Shown here: positions 1 to 9,079 of the stretch, in pieces | Position numbering within the stretch: the stretch's first letter is position 1 | How the letters are laid out: the number at the start of each line of letters is the position of its first letter | Origin: Chara braunii | Lineage: Eukaryota; Streptophyta; Charophyceae; Charales; Characeae | Length of the DNA: 25,488 bases | Direction: 5' to 3' | Assembly: GCA_003427395.1 (NCBI GenBank) | Contig: BFEA01000005.1 | Coordinates: 7,909,150 to 7,934,637 of the forward strand | The notes under the pieces: generated by a model | The model's database searches: none | What the model saw: only the letters and a program-made list of their open reading frames with translations | What the model was told of the DNA's origin: nothing | Made by a program: the position numbers and the translations under genes

Positions 1-89
<89 letters not shown>

Positions 90-93
90 TGTG
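1..93. repeat. (CT)n then (GT)n compound microsatellite
   Basis: About 36 uninterrupted CT units run from the window edge and switch directly to about ten GT units. The tract is cut by the window start, so its full length is unknown. No gene is attached to it. Confidence 0.97.
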
Positions 94-2182
94 GCTGCAG
101 TGTAACTGCAGCGCCTCAGCTCCTATCTGCGCCCACCGCGTCGACTACTGATACCTACGACACTGCCTGAGTACTACCTGCCTACTACCTGGGCGGACCA
201 GCTTTAAGTAGCGCTGGTCCAACTGGGAGGCTGCCTCTACCAGTGCCCAGCTGAGCCAGGGTCTGGCACCAAAGCTGAAAGTGGTTGGCGCCTAGCCTGG
301 TGCCCAAACTCAGAACGGTCCGAAATGAAACAGTGGCCTGTGCCAAAACAAAACTGCGCCAGGCCTGTACTGGCCTAACTGGGCCTCTAACAGGTGCCGG
401 TCCTAGGCTGGACCGTTAACAGACTGCCTGACCCTACGGGCTGAAATGACACTGGCCTAAACAGACCCTAAACCCTACAGAACTCCTAACCCTAGTGCCG
501 GGCCCAATGGGGCCCATGCGGGACCCGTGGAATGCCACAGGGCAGGTGACATCAGACAGTAATTTGTTTTTCAGTATGACCAAGGGCGTTGTCTGACTGA
601 AACACCTGTACCTGCCCTGTTTCATGGACTTTCAGATGTTAATCATTCTAAACACAACTGACCAGCACCATAGGCAGGGAAGAAAAGTAATAAATAAAAA
701 GCTACCTGGCATTTCCGTTGTTCACTACTAATAAAACCACCAGGACTTTTGACCCTTCCTTTCCCAAGCCTGGAAAGGCCCTGTGCGCCAAGAACCCGAA
801 CTGGTGCCGGCCTTGTTTTGGCTGGTGCCACCGGCCATTTTGCCCCGGTAGGCCGACCCGCGAAGAACATGGGCGTCCACGGTGACGTCTTCGAACAATG
901 GCTGGGACCCCAATTCCCAGTTCTAGGGTCAGAGTCCTTAAGTCAAGAAAAAGGCGGAAGAGGCCAACAAGGGTCACGTCGGCCTGGTACCCCTCAGGCC
1001 CAACTGGTGAAAGTCCAACCGGTACCCGACAAAAGAGTCTCGTCCCAAAGTCCAAATGCAGCAGCGCTTCAAGGAAATCTGGAAGGTGCCGGACCTCAAA
1101 AATCCAAGCCACAAACAGGCCGTGGGCAACCGGTACCAGTCAGAAGCAGGCCAAGGCCAAGTCAACTCAAGTCAAGCCAAGGCCAAGTCAAGTCAATATT
1201 AAAGACTGCTCCAGCGCAGTCCACACACACTGTTCATTCGTGAGAAAGTGGAAGTGGTGTTGGCAGCTTGTGCAACATCACATTTGGGCTGTGCTTCAGA
1301 GAGTCCCATCGGGCGGCGCGAGGGAGACTGGCGGCCATATCTGCGGTAGAGCAGAGTAGTAGGGGGAAGGCGGATGTATCCAGGGTTACAGTTCTCATAG
1401 TAGCAGAGACAGAGAGTGCAAGAGAGAGAAGTGTCAAGGCAGAGTGATACAAGTATTGAGTGCGTCAGAGAGAGAGAGGGAGAGAGAGAGTCCTGTTGGG
1501 AGGAAGGGGGAGCACGTACCTGCATGCCGGAAGCGGTATCTATATTGTTGTCTTTTTGAATTGTGTATGTCTGAGTACCTTCCCACATCTTGGAGACACT
1601 GCTGCTGGTCAATTTCGCAATTGTTTTTGAGTCAGCAACTGGATCTGCTCGAGCTTGTGTGTTAGTCCAGAGGACGGATTCTCTCCTGGAGGAAAGGCTC
1701 CTCCCCTTGTGGGGAAGCGGTTAGTGCTTGCCGGCCTACCTGGGGGCATGCGCATCCAGTGGGACCCTAGCCCCGTGAGAGATCTATACCCGTGTGTGCT
1801 TTAGGTCGAGTCTAGGGTAGAAGCTCAACAGCTGGATGAATCACCCGCAAGTAGGGAGCATGGGCATGAGAGGTGGGCGCTCGTAAAACAACCCGGCTAG
1901 CCCTAAGACCGGTACTGACTAGCATGCAACCGAAACAGAGCTGACGCAGTGGTGAGGAGGCGGAGTCTACTTACCTGTGCCAACTTTCACCATGGATGAC
2001 TACCCCATGTTTGCTTTCTTGGCCTTATCCGTAATATGGGGGCCGCTGATCCGTTTCTTTTTCCCTCTTGGCTTCCTCCTGACCAGTAGAATGTGCACTA
2101 CTATGAGATCCGGTGATCCACCCAGCCATTTACTAAAGAGGAGCACACAGGAATTGATAGGAGGCTAGCGGAGAAGAGATGA
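94..2182. other. Gene-free repetitive stretch
   Basis: No reading frame here looks like a protein family. The first 1.2 kb is rich in GGCC, GGTACC and GGTGCC words. Hairpins include an 8-bp stem at 94-112 with a 3-nt loop, an 8-bp stem at 195-220, and an 11-bp stem (537-547 with 610-620) enclosing a 7-bp stem (552-558 with 590-596). A 26-bp imperfect tandem repeat built on GCCAAGGCCAAGTCAA lies at 1150-1195, and a (GA)n tract at 1466-1490. Open frames at 749-1243 and 898-1359 have repeat-like composition and no recognisable domain. Confidence 0.6.
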
Positions 2183-2362
2183 GAGGAGGAGGAGAAGAAG
2201 AAGAAGAAGGCGGATGATCTGAAAAAGAAATTGGAGGATGAACGAAAGCGGATGGAGGCAGAGATGAAGAAGAAAGAAGAGTTACAAAAAGAGTTTGATG
2301 TTGAAAAGAGGAGGAAGAAGAAGAAGAGGAAGGACTGGTACAAACGAAGGAAAGAAGAATAG
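2183..2362 (+). pseudogene. Coiled-coil fragment, possibly gag-derived
   Basis: An open frame of 59 codons lies between an in-frame TGA at 2180 and a TAG ending at 2362. It has no Met start at its left end. The peptide is almost entirely Lys, Glu and Arg with spaced Leu and Met (for example KADDLKKKLEDERKRMEAEM), which predicts a continuous charged coiled coil. No other domain is present. The charged coil near 7.9-8.4 kb has the same character and precedes gag-like sequence, so a retroelement gag origin is my inference. A fragment of a host coiled-coil gene, or simple GAA-rich repeat DNA that happens to be open, are alternatives. Confidence 0.35.
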
Positions 2363-4030
2363 TGTAAGGACCTGCCAAACACGGACAAAGACACACAGCT
2401 GATTTCTGAGTTTTGCCAATGGAATGTATGCCTTGTTGAGTTTGCCGGTTCTTGTTGAGTTTTCTAATTCTGTGTGTGTGCGTACGTGCCGATGTGCTTG
2501 CTTGTCGGTTTAAGTGTGTGTGTGACACAAAAAGGTACTCGTCCGTACGGGAGGCTTGAAGGGCCGGTACTTACCTGTGGCCGTGACATTGAGGGTTGCA
2601 GCGGGGAAACACTCAAGTGGCGGGGAAAGAGGCTCGCGACACTTAAAGCAGTGGAAAAAAACTCAAGTAGCAGGTAGGCCGGTACCACACCAAGTAGAGG
2701 TAGATGTGCCGGTTACTCGAGGCTGAGCAGAAGAAGACAAAAGTTTGCATTTTTAGAGGCCCAGTAGTTGTAGGCTAGCTCTAAGCGGGTACCAGTCCAA
2801 CCAGTCTTAGTCTAGGGCCTGTATCGGAGGAGGTACCGGTTGCTTGGCGGCCGCGCGGCCTGGAAGCAGCGCTGGACTCAGCAGCACTGCTGGGGAAGAA
2901 GAAGCGCCCAGCTCCCTCCATCGTGGCTATGGCGGTGGAGCTCGGGCTGGAGGAGGAGGAAGGCAAGGACTAGGAAGGGAAGAGCACCATCTTCATCATC
3001 TTGGCGGGCACTGTATATGGAAGGCCCCCGTTGGGGTAGAGCTACATCAGAGCTTCGAGGCAGAGTCAGGCATGGCGGCCTGAGCCAGAGCAGCCACAGC
3101 TGCTTTGAGTTATCTTTTGCACAGCAGGGCAGGGCCCCAGGAGACCGCCATAGCCTCGGCCTTCAGAAGAGGAAGGAAAAGGGTGGCCATGGCTATGGTG
3201 GACCTCATGTTGTACCTGCAGTTGTAGAGGGATTCGGACATTGATTCTGGTTCAGCGTTCAACATTATTATTATTATTTATTGTGAATAAAGAGGGGCTG
3301 AGAAAAGGAGGAGGAGAAGTGATTGGCGAGAAGACGGGGATCACCATTGGTCTTTGCTGGTGTACACCTTCTTTTTCTTTCTTTCTTCTTCTGCTTCTTC
3401 TTTCACTCTCTCTCCTCTCAAGGTCATTCATTTCTTTTGCAATTGGACGGCATTATGCTTTCTCATGAATTTTGTACTTCGAAATTGGCTAGGATCATAA
3501 CAATAGAGGCTGGAGAAGACAAGGAAGACCCGGATCTCAGAGGTTGGGCCGTCACCACCGAGTCGGCAAAGTACCACCCTCGATGAGTCGGGTCCACATG
3601 GCCGGCTCCGAAAGCATACAAACCCCTGCCTTGGATCCTTGAAGTGGGCAGTCAAGACAAAAAGTGCCAACCCTCAAGGAAAATTCAAATTTGTTTATCT
3701 ACATTTACAAGTTTTCTTTCATGGTACTTGTTGACATTATTCATTTCAAAATACAAGTACATTTAACATGCAGGCAAGCAAAAGGTAGAAGCAGGAGAAT
3801 CCTTTCCCTTTTCTCCACTAGGCAAAATCAATTTCCTTTTCAAACATCCCTTTTTACCTACCTGCATAAACCGCAAAGCAGAACAAACAAGTTCAAAGGA
3901 AACCAATGCAACCCCATATCCAAGTTAGACCTTTCCATTCACATGCGAATACACATTGCCTTTTCAATGAACATTCAATGAACAGGGTCAAGCAAGTGTG
4001 GGTTCACACAGGTGTGAAGGGAAATCTGAG
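2363..4030. other. No supported gene
   Basis: The stretch holds GT-rich words near 2470-2525, a short ATT repeat near 3262-3281 and a pyrimidine-rich tract at 3365-3425. The open frames (for example 2840-3244 and 3664-3981) show low-complexity composition and no domain. I see no gene, RNA or convincing transposon end. Confidence 0.55.
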
Positions 4031-4518
4031 TCAATCAACTGACCTTGAGTGAAGTTTGAATCGGCTCACTCAAGAAAGTCGAGTGATATCCCAAATTTGA
4101 AAAAACGATCGTCGTTGAGGTCCGAAGTATGCGGTTCACAACTCCCTCAGTTGTGGCCGTTCTACTGAAAGACGGTCCGCGTCTAGAAGTTGGGCTCACC
4201 GAAGAGACCTAACTGAGGTAACCTCAAAAGAGGATGTCCACAAAATTAAGTCTCACTCAATCCTGGCGTCCCAACGACACTATGTCCCCCAAGGATGGTC
4301 CCAAAACAACTCACATGCCCAAGCCTCTTCCGATCACTGCATCCGACCCCAAGTTGGCCCCCTCGGTCCCAAAATGGTTCTTGGTAGTCCCACACTCTTG
4401 CCTGCCACACCGGATGGTCCCAAACACCAATAGCTCGCACCGTGGACTCCCCCCAAAAAATAACAGCGGTCCTCCGGTACCGAATGCTGCAAGTGCCAGT
4501 ACCTCAATGGCCACACCA

Positions 4519-4640
4519 CCAATACCACGTCACCAAAATACTACCGTCGCCGTGCTGTAAAATAGGCAGCACGACCCTACTGAAAATACTGTTGCCGCCG
4601 TGCCAAAAAAATGGTAGCACGACCCTACTGAAAATATAGC
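4519..4640. repeat. 48-bp imperfect tandem repeat
   Basis: The segment AGCACGACCCTACTGAAAAT recurs at 4568 and 4616, a 48-bp period. Diverged flanking copies begin with CCGYCGCCGTG-like words. It sits just left of the 46-bp repeat and shares CCGCCGTGC words with it. Confidence 0.8.
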
Positions 4641-4802
4641 TACCGCCATGGCAGCATTACCTCCTCAAAGAAAGTTATCACCGAGCCAAGATTCCGACAT
4701 TATATCTCCTGACGAACCTTTGCCGTTCACAATGGAGGTGGACAGCACCTCCCCCGTTGCGTCATAAAAATCCGCCACCGCCGTGCTGCAATTTTGGCAG
4801 AA

Positions 4803-4919
4803 CCTTCCCTTAGGAAGGCCTTCACGACAACGCAGCAGTCCAACAACACCTTCCCTTAGGAAGGCCTTCACGACAACGCCGCAATCCAGCAGCACCTTCT
4901 CTTAGGAAGGTCTTGCCGC
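4803..4919. repeat. 46-bp tandem repeat, three copies, each with a hairpin
   Basis: Copies begin at 4803, 4849 and 4895, an exact 46-bp spacing. Copies one and two each open with CCTTCC-CTTA-GGAAGG, a perfect 6-bp stem with a 4-nt loop, followed by CCTTCACGACAACGC. The third copy is more diverged (CCTTCT-CTTA-GGAAGG). Confidence 0.92.
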
Positions 4920-5077
4920 TGACGCGGCTGCACACACCCATCGTGACCTCTTGTCGCACGATCCGATCCTATTGCAGCCCTGCAGTCGCAGCACAAGCAC
5001 AAGGGTGAGGCAATAAGCTCTCAGCCTTTGGCTATGGCTGTCTGTCCTCCACTCTCAACTTCCTGCAGATCTTCACT

Positions 5078-5166
5078 AGCAGCTTCTACCCTCAACAGAT
5101 GCCACCATCTCCCTCAGCGTTCCCCCTCAACTCAAAATTCCAGCAGCTTCTACCCTCAACAGATGC
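5078..5166. repeat. 25-bp direct repeat pair, 64 bp apart
   Basis: The 25-bp word beginning AGCAGCTTCTACCCTCAACA occurs at 5078-5102 and 5142-5166 without mismatch. It lies in non-coding DNA. Confidence 0.9.
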
Positions 5167-5454
5167 AGCATTTGCTTTCCAGCAAATGAACAACATCACT
5201 GCCTTACAAGTTTGAGGCAGCTGGGGGCAGTGGGCTGCTTATATAGTTGAGAGAGGTGGTGGTAGCAGCCTGAGCCCTCAGCCAAAAATTTGAGCTCAAG
5301 TTGGGCCCTTGATTTCCAAGTGGGATCAAGGGCCTCTATCTACCCCACATAGCCCAAAAGACCAGGTCCATCCAATAGGAAATTGACCTGGCTTCCTTTT
5401 TGGCATACACGCAGAAAGGGGTGGTTGTTCCCACCCTTCCCTTGTTAATATGCT

Positions 5455-5479
5455 ATTGCTGAGGCTAGGCCTCAGCAAT
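5455..5479. repeat. Perfect 11-bp hairpin, 3-nt loop
   Basis: Arms ATTGCTGAGGC and GCCTCAGCAAT flank the loop TAG. Nothing nearby suggests a terminator or gene, and there is no T-run after it. Confidence 0.9.
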
Positions 5480-5627
5480 GCATCATCCCCCTAGGCCTGG
5501 CCAGACTCCGAGACTGCTCCCTGGTTGGTTTGCTGCACAAAGTGCAGAAAACCACCTGAGAACCTGCCCCCGACAGCGGCCAGGTGCACACACACCCCCT
5601 CTTTTTTTCCCTGTGAATTCACGGACT

Positions 5628-5680
5628 CAAGCTGAGCCCTAGATCTGAGCCAAATCGATGACTTTATGTGGCTCAGCTTG
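5628..5680. repeat. Perfect 11-bp inverted repeat, 31-nt spacer
   Basis: Arms CAAGCTGAGCC (5628-5638) and GGCTCAGCTTG (5670-5680) match exactly. The spacer contains a second TGAGCC that could compete for pairing. Confidence 0.9.
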
Positions 5681-5850
5681 GGCCACACACTTAGGCAGGC
5701 AGTTACTTTTGTCTGACCGTATTTTATTTTTCTTTCTTTTACCCCAGCTATCTTAGAATTTCACGAGATAGCTGACTTCCTGCCATTTTCAAAACACTTT
5801 TTCTTTTTTTTTTCTGACTATTTTGTGAAGAGTTATGGCTCTTCAAAGTC

Positions 5851-5887
5851 CGACGTACCTGACACACGTTTAAGTGCAGGTACGTCG
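5851..5887. repeat. Perfect 11-bp hairpin, 15-nt loop
   Basis: Arms CGACGTACCTG and CAGGTACGTCG are exact complements. The loop itself begins with CAC-type and ends with GTG-type words that could extend pairing. Confidence 0.9.
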
Positions 5888-5888
5888 C

Positions 5889-5966
5889 GGCCAGACTGAA
5901 CATGGCCATTTTTCAAAATGGTTGTTCAGTTTGCACTGTTCTGGCCTGAGTAGTCACACTCAGGCC
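5889..5966. repeat. Nested inverted repeats sharing one arm
   Basis: GGCCAGA (5889-5895) pairs with TCTGGCC (5940-5946). Inside it, ACTGAACA (5895-5902) pairs with TGTTCAGT (5923-5930) and CCATTTT pairs with AAAATGG around a 2-nt loop. The right arm overlaps the next hairpin, GGCCTGAGT / ACTCAGGCC (5943-5966, loop AGTCAC), so the two structures are mutually exclusive alternatives. A 10-bp palindrome, AAGTGCACTT, follows at 5972-5981. Confidence 0.88.
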
Positions 5967-6077
5967 TGAACAAGTGCACTTAGGTGAAATCGCGGCCGCA
6001 TTCGGGGTCGTTTCCTTTATTTATCTATCTATTTTTTTTTTCTTTTTTTTTTTCCTTTTCGTTTTCTTTGGAAGGAA

Positions 6078-6102
6078 CAGCTCGTTTTTTCGAAACGAGC
6101 TG
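6078..6102. repeat. Perfect 10-bp hairpin (GCTCGTTT type)
   Basis: Arms CAGCTCGTTT and AAACGAGCTG flank a TTTCG loop. Its core resembles the hairpins at 6228, 6497 and 6964. Confidence 0.9.
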
Positions 6103-6227
6103 CCTCCCCTTTCCTACCCAGTCCTTTCACAGTGTCAAACTAGAGTCTAGCTCAGTAGGGTCTTCTTCCCCCTGCCCTGCGCCTGTATCTGGTGCAAGAT
6201 ACGCGCCTCATACAAGCGCGCGGCCCA

Positions 6228-6266
6228 AGAGAGCTGCCCGTTTAAAAAAACGGACGGGCACTCTCT
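6228..6266. repeat. 13-bp hairpin with one bulge (GCCCGT type)
   Basis: AGAGAG plus TGCCCGT (6228-6241, with C6234 bulged) pairs with ACGGGCA plus CTCTCT (6254-6266). The loop is A-rich. Confidence 0.85.
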
Positions 6267-6278
6267 GGTTGGCTTCCC

Positions 6279-6301
6279 TCTCTCTCTCTCTCTCTCTCTC
6301 T
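6279..6301. repeat. (TC)n microsatellite
   Basis: About eleven TC units sit directly left of the 16-bp palindrome at 6302. Confidence 0.95.
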
Positions 6302-6317
6302 AACAGTCGCGACTGTT
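6302..6317. repeat. 16-bp perfect palindrome
   Basis: AACAGTCG is followed at once by its reverse complement CGACTGTT. The site could bind a dimeric protein or be a template-switch product; the sequence does not say which. Confidence 0.9.
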
Positions 6318-6496
6318 GCTGGGGTCCGAACGATGCTTCCAAAATGCTCGTTCGTCCCCTAGAAAACGACTTGCCCGTTCGTACACAGAGAGTCCCTCGT
6401 AACTCAAGTACAAGGTCCCAAAAGCCAAACCCGAATGTAGCCGCGCTTCCGCGGCAGATCCATTCGATTTTGCCCATCTTACTGATGGGAGGTCAG

Positions 6497-6518
6497 CCCG
6501 TTCGTTGAAACGAACGGG
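6497..6518. repeat. Perfect 10-bp hairpin, 2-nt loop
   Basis: Arms CCCGTTCGTT and AACGAACGGG flank GA. A short CTGA/TCAG hairpin lies just upstream. A 23-A run starts 24 bp downstream. Confidence 0.92.
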
Positions 6519-6541
6519 TACTTCAAAAAATTCACGAACCC

Positions 6542-6843
6542 AAAAAAAAAAAAAAAAAAAAAAATCTAAAGAAATAATGAATATAAAGAAAAAGAATCTA
6601 ACTAAAGAAAATCTACGGCGAATGTCACAAAAGAAAACTTAAAAAAAATCTAAAAAAAACTAGGCTCCAGAGTGGCAAGGGGTCACTTGCCCGGCCGGGC
6701 CAAAAACATTAAAAAATTATTTTTTATTCTAAATTTGGTGCAGAATTTCAATGTGACCCTGAGGCAAAAACTGTTCAGTTTATTTTTCCGCATAACATAG
6801 TCTTTTTTCGGATTTTTTGGATTTTTTTTTTTTTTTTTTTTTT
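6542..6843. repeat. A23 and T22 homopolymers bounding an A/T-rich segment
   Basis: A run of 23 A (6542-6564) and a run of 22 T (6822-6843) lie 257 bp apart in inverted orientation. The DNA between is A/T-rich except for the 12-bp palindrome GCCCGGCCGGGC near 6689-6700. Oppositely oriented poly(A) tails of two retroposed copies, or a long inverted repeat, could give this pattern. No coding sequence is seen. Confidence 0.75.
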
Positions 6844-6945
6844 GAGCTGGGACCTTCCCTGGTAATTGCACGGGCTGGCTGGTAGCCTAGAAAAAAACAA
6901 AAACGACAAAAAAAAATAAAAAAAAACAAAGAGAAAAAAAAAATC

Positions 6946-7021
6946 ACCTTTCAGCAGAAAGGTCGCCCGTTAAAACGGGCGCATGTCAAGTGCACTGGGG
7001 CTGTCAGCGCCCCAGGCACTT
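6946..7021. repeat. Three adjacent hairpins
   Basis: ACCTTTC/GAAAGGT (6946-6963) is followed without gap by CGCCCGTT/AACGGGCG (6964-6981). After 6 bp comes AAGTGC plus TGGGGC pairing with GCCCCA plus GCACTT (6988-7021). Confidence 0.88.
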
Positions 7022-7291
7022 CTGATAGTGCCATCTGTCGCGTCGCAGTCATTTATGATTTATTTTTTTTCCGTTGGCTTTGGCCAACAGTCACTTCGGG
7101 GGACATCCCCCACAAACTGTTGATTTACAGACCCGAGTTCGAAACCCTTCGCCACATGATCCCGATGATCATGCGGCCGAAATCAGTCGCGCCCAATGGC
7201 CTTACGATGGGCTGCTCAGTAGTGTCATGTCGGTTCGATCGCAGTACCCGCTAGGTGAGAGTCTGGCATGATAACCTACTAGGCTATCTGC

Positions 7292-7351
7292 TATCACGAC
7301 AGTGATACCTATCACGACAGTGATAGGAGCAACTCTTCTATAAGAAGAGTT
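7292..7351. repeat. Tandem 18-bp hairpin unit plus 9-bp hairpin
   Basis: The unit TATCAC-GACA-GTGATA plus two bases is repeated exactly twice (7292-7309, 7310-7327). Three bases later comes AACTCTTCT-ATA-AGAAGAGTT (7331-7351). Only two units exist and they are adjacent, so this is not a CRISPR array. Confidence 0.9.
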
Positions 7352-7897
7352 TGCCCAGTATCCCCCCTGTCGGGGCCTTGCACGCCCAGCCTGCCTATGG
7401 CTCTACAGTTCTCGCCTGCTTGAGGCTTAACAAGCCTCACTTGCTGACCCTACCCCGTTGGTTGGCCGCGTGACCATAGATTAACTGGTCTCCTAACCTG
7501 TTAGGCCTCAGCATCGGCCTGTCGACCCCCTGGCTCGATGTTAAACCCCGCGGACCCATGAAATAAGAAAAATCTTCCTATTCCTCCCGTGTCGAGGCCC
7601 CATACCCGACACATCCCTCTTTTTAGCCTACTTAGGCCCTGAATCGCGCGGCTGCGACATTATTTTAGGTAGAATAGGTCTAACTTTAGCATTTCCATGT
7701 TCGCGCTCTTCTGTGGTTTCGACAAAAACGAAGCACTGCGAGCTACTATCGTTACTCTCGGACGCCGCAAGCGTCTGGACTAAAACTCTAAACCAGTCAT
7801 AGCTCGAGTCTGAATAAACTTTCGGCAGATAGCCCATCTCATCAAGTTATGAAACCCGGATAACCGTTTACCAAGCCGGACATCATCCGACATTTAA

Positions 7898-8669
7898 AAG
7901 TACCGGGCAGATACCCTTGTCAGGGTTTCAGGCCTGACAGTGGAGAGTAGCCAGGCTGGACAATTGAGGCTCCAGCAAGCGGATGGTGAAGACTGGGTGG
8001 AGAAGTTTGGGTTCCACAGTGAGATGCCAGAAGAGACGGAGGATGAGTGGAATGATTTTGCAGCAAGGTTGGCAATAGTCGTTGATGAGGAAGAAAGTGA
8101 TCTGCTAATTGCAGAAAGGAACAAGACCCTCCATCAGCGATTGTTAGCCCAGAAAAGGAAAGAGTTTGATAAGAAGAAAAGATTGGAGGAGGGAGAGAGG
8201 CTCCAACAGAAACTAAGGGAGCAGAAAGGGAAAGAGACGGAAGTGAAAGAAAGTTTGACCCTCCTAACTGAAACCTTGCTGCACACCACTGAAGAACTCG
8301 CTGCACTTCAGAAATCCGTAGGGAAACTGGAATGCCACCAAAGTAGCGTTCCAAAGTACATGGAACAACTTCCTCTATGCTTCTTCCCAGCGAATTGATA
8401 ATAAAAATCGTTGATTATGCCCATCAATCGGATAGTATCTTCACCCAAAAGCCTACAAACATGATTGCATCAGTGAGGTTAGGCAAAGGTGGAGGTGGAG
8501 ATGATGGTGATGATGACAAGGGAGGCAAGGTCCAAAAAAAGAAGGGGACAAGAAGGGAGATGAAAAGCAGTCTGAGGGAGGAGAGAAAAGAGAGAAGATG
8601 AAGGTAAAAATCCCTCAGACATATAATGATATTCAAGTGGGAGGCAGCGATGGATATGCACCATAGTTG
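7898..8669 (+). pseudogene. Gag-like gene, 5' part (interrupted)
   Basis: A frame opens after a stop at 7895 and runs to 8398 with no clear Met start. It includes a short acidic region (VEKFGFHSEM, then EETEDEWNDF) followed by a Lys/Glu/Leu-rich coiled coil of about 100 residues. After a frame change comes a Lys/Gly/Asp/Glu-rich linker (8480-8597), then MKVKIPQTYNDIQVGGSD, which resembles the IPxTYDG-type start of the gag body in Ty3/gypsy elements. The frame meets TAG at 8664 inside the 8-bp repeat CATAGTTG, where the inserted element begins. The frame of the last segment resumes without shift at 11311. The gag assignment is inference from domain order (coil, charged linker, gag-body start, RG-rich tail); a host coiled-coil gene is possible. 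Confidence 0.45.
8662..8669. repeat. Left 8-bp target-site duplication (CATAGTTG)
   Basis: Identical to 11311-11318. It marks the sharp change from gag-like coding sequence to GCGC-rich repeat DNA. Confidence 0.65.
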
Positions 8670-8711
8670 CGACGCATCTATGTGCTGCGCGACGTGCTGC
8701 GGTGCAAGCTG

Positions 8712-8960
8712 TGCCACGCGCCGTGCGCCCCCAGGCGGCATGCGCACTGATGCGCCCACATCACGTGTTGATGCGCCTGATACGTGATGCGTTGTGCGAC
8801 ACTTTAATGCGCAACGCGCCAATGAGCTTGCCGGTGCGCGGGGCTCACGCATCGACACGCGTGGCGCGCTCATCGTTTTTTCAACTATGGGGCATGCAGG
8901 AGTGGATGTACCAGTTCGAGTTATCCAGTTCACATGGGTAACAAGTCAAACCACCACTTG
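8712..8960. repeat. X1: GCGC-rich repeat unit
   Basis: Shares a long alignment with X' at 10275-10506: the shared words include CCGTGCGCCCCC, GGCATGCGCACTGATGCG and GGAGTGGATGTACCAG. Its right part (8831-8958) is repeated as X2 with a 130-bp period. Its end carries the nine bases ACCACCACT, which are the first bases of the neighbouring 569-bp element. Confidence 0.9.
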
Positions 8961-9079
8961 CGGGTGCGCGGGGCTCACGCATCGACACGCGTGGCGCGCT
9001 CATCGTTTTTTCAACTATGGGGCATGCAGGAGTGGATGTACCAGGTCGAGCTATCCAGTTCACATGGGTAACAAGTCAA
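8961..9079. repeat. X2: 130-bp tandem copy of the end of X1
   Basis: Nearly identical to 8831-8949, including ATCGTTTTTTCAACTATGGG and the TCAA before the element. Both copies read GTCAA where X' reads GTTAA. Confidence 0.92.
9076..9079. repeat. Left target duplication TCAA (decayed TTAA)
   Basis: It pairs with TTAA at 9649-9652. The unoccupied site at 10507-10510 reads TTAA, so the C is a later T-to-C change. Confidence 0.75.

Larger units (their letters stand above)
4044..7939. repeat. Block of perfect short inverted repeats (hairpin-dense)
   Basis: Perfect stems occur every 100-200 bp. Stem length/loop length: 4044-4074 (9/13), 4137-4155 (7/5), 5169-5188 (8/4), 5304-5334 (10/11), 5362-5391 (7/16), 5455-5479 (11/3), 5533-5547 (6/3), 5628-5680 (11/31), 5745-5774 (9/12), 5826-5845 (7/6), 5851-5887 (11/15), 5943-5966 (9/6), 6078-6102 (10/5), 6327-6354 (7/14), 6497-6518 (10/2), 6946-6963 (7/4), 6964-6981 (8/2), 7292-7327 (two hairpins), 7331-7351 (9/3), 7421-7439 (8/3) and 7918-7939 (7/8). 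Most stems are unrelated in sequence, so this is not one dispersed repeat family. No gene is supported in the block. Confidence 0.85.

Noticed and set aside
466-477. Plant telomere-like CCCTAAACCCTA
   Set aside because: Less than two repeat units, surrounded by other CCTAAC-like words; too short to call an interstitial telomere.
749-1359. Overlapping + strand frames of 164 and 153 codons
   Set aside because: Composition follows GGCC/GGTACC-rich repeats, and both strands are open over the same span.
4234-4560. 108-codon + strand frame rich in Pro, Ser and Thr
   Set aside because: It contains repeated GGTCCCAAA words and runs into the 48-bp tandem repeat. It resembles no family I recognise.
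7126-7150. tRNA box-B-like GAGTTCGAAACCC
   Set aside because: The surrounding bases do not form a T-arm stem and no box A or cloverleaf fits at the right distance. A tRNA-derived SINE remains possible but unsupported.
7292-7327. Repeat-spacer look of two hairpin units
   Set aside because: The units are directly adjacent with no spacers and there are only two; not a CRISPR array.
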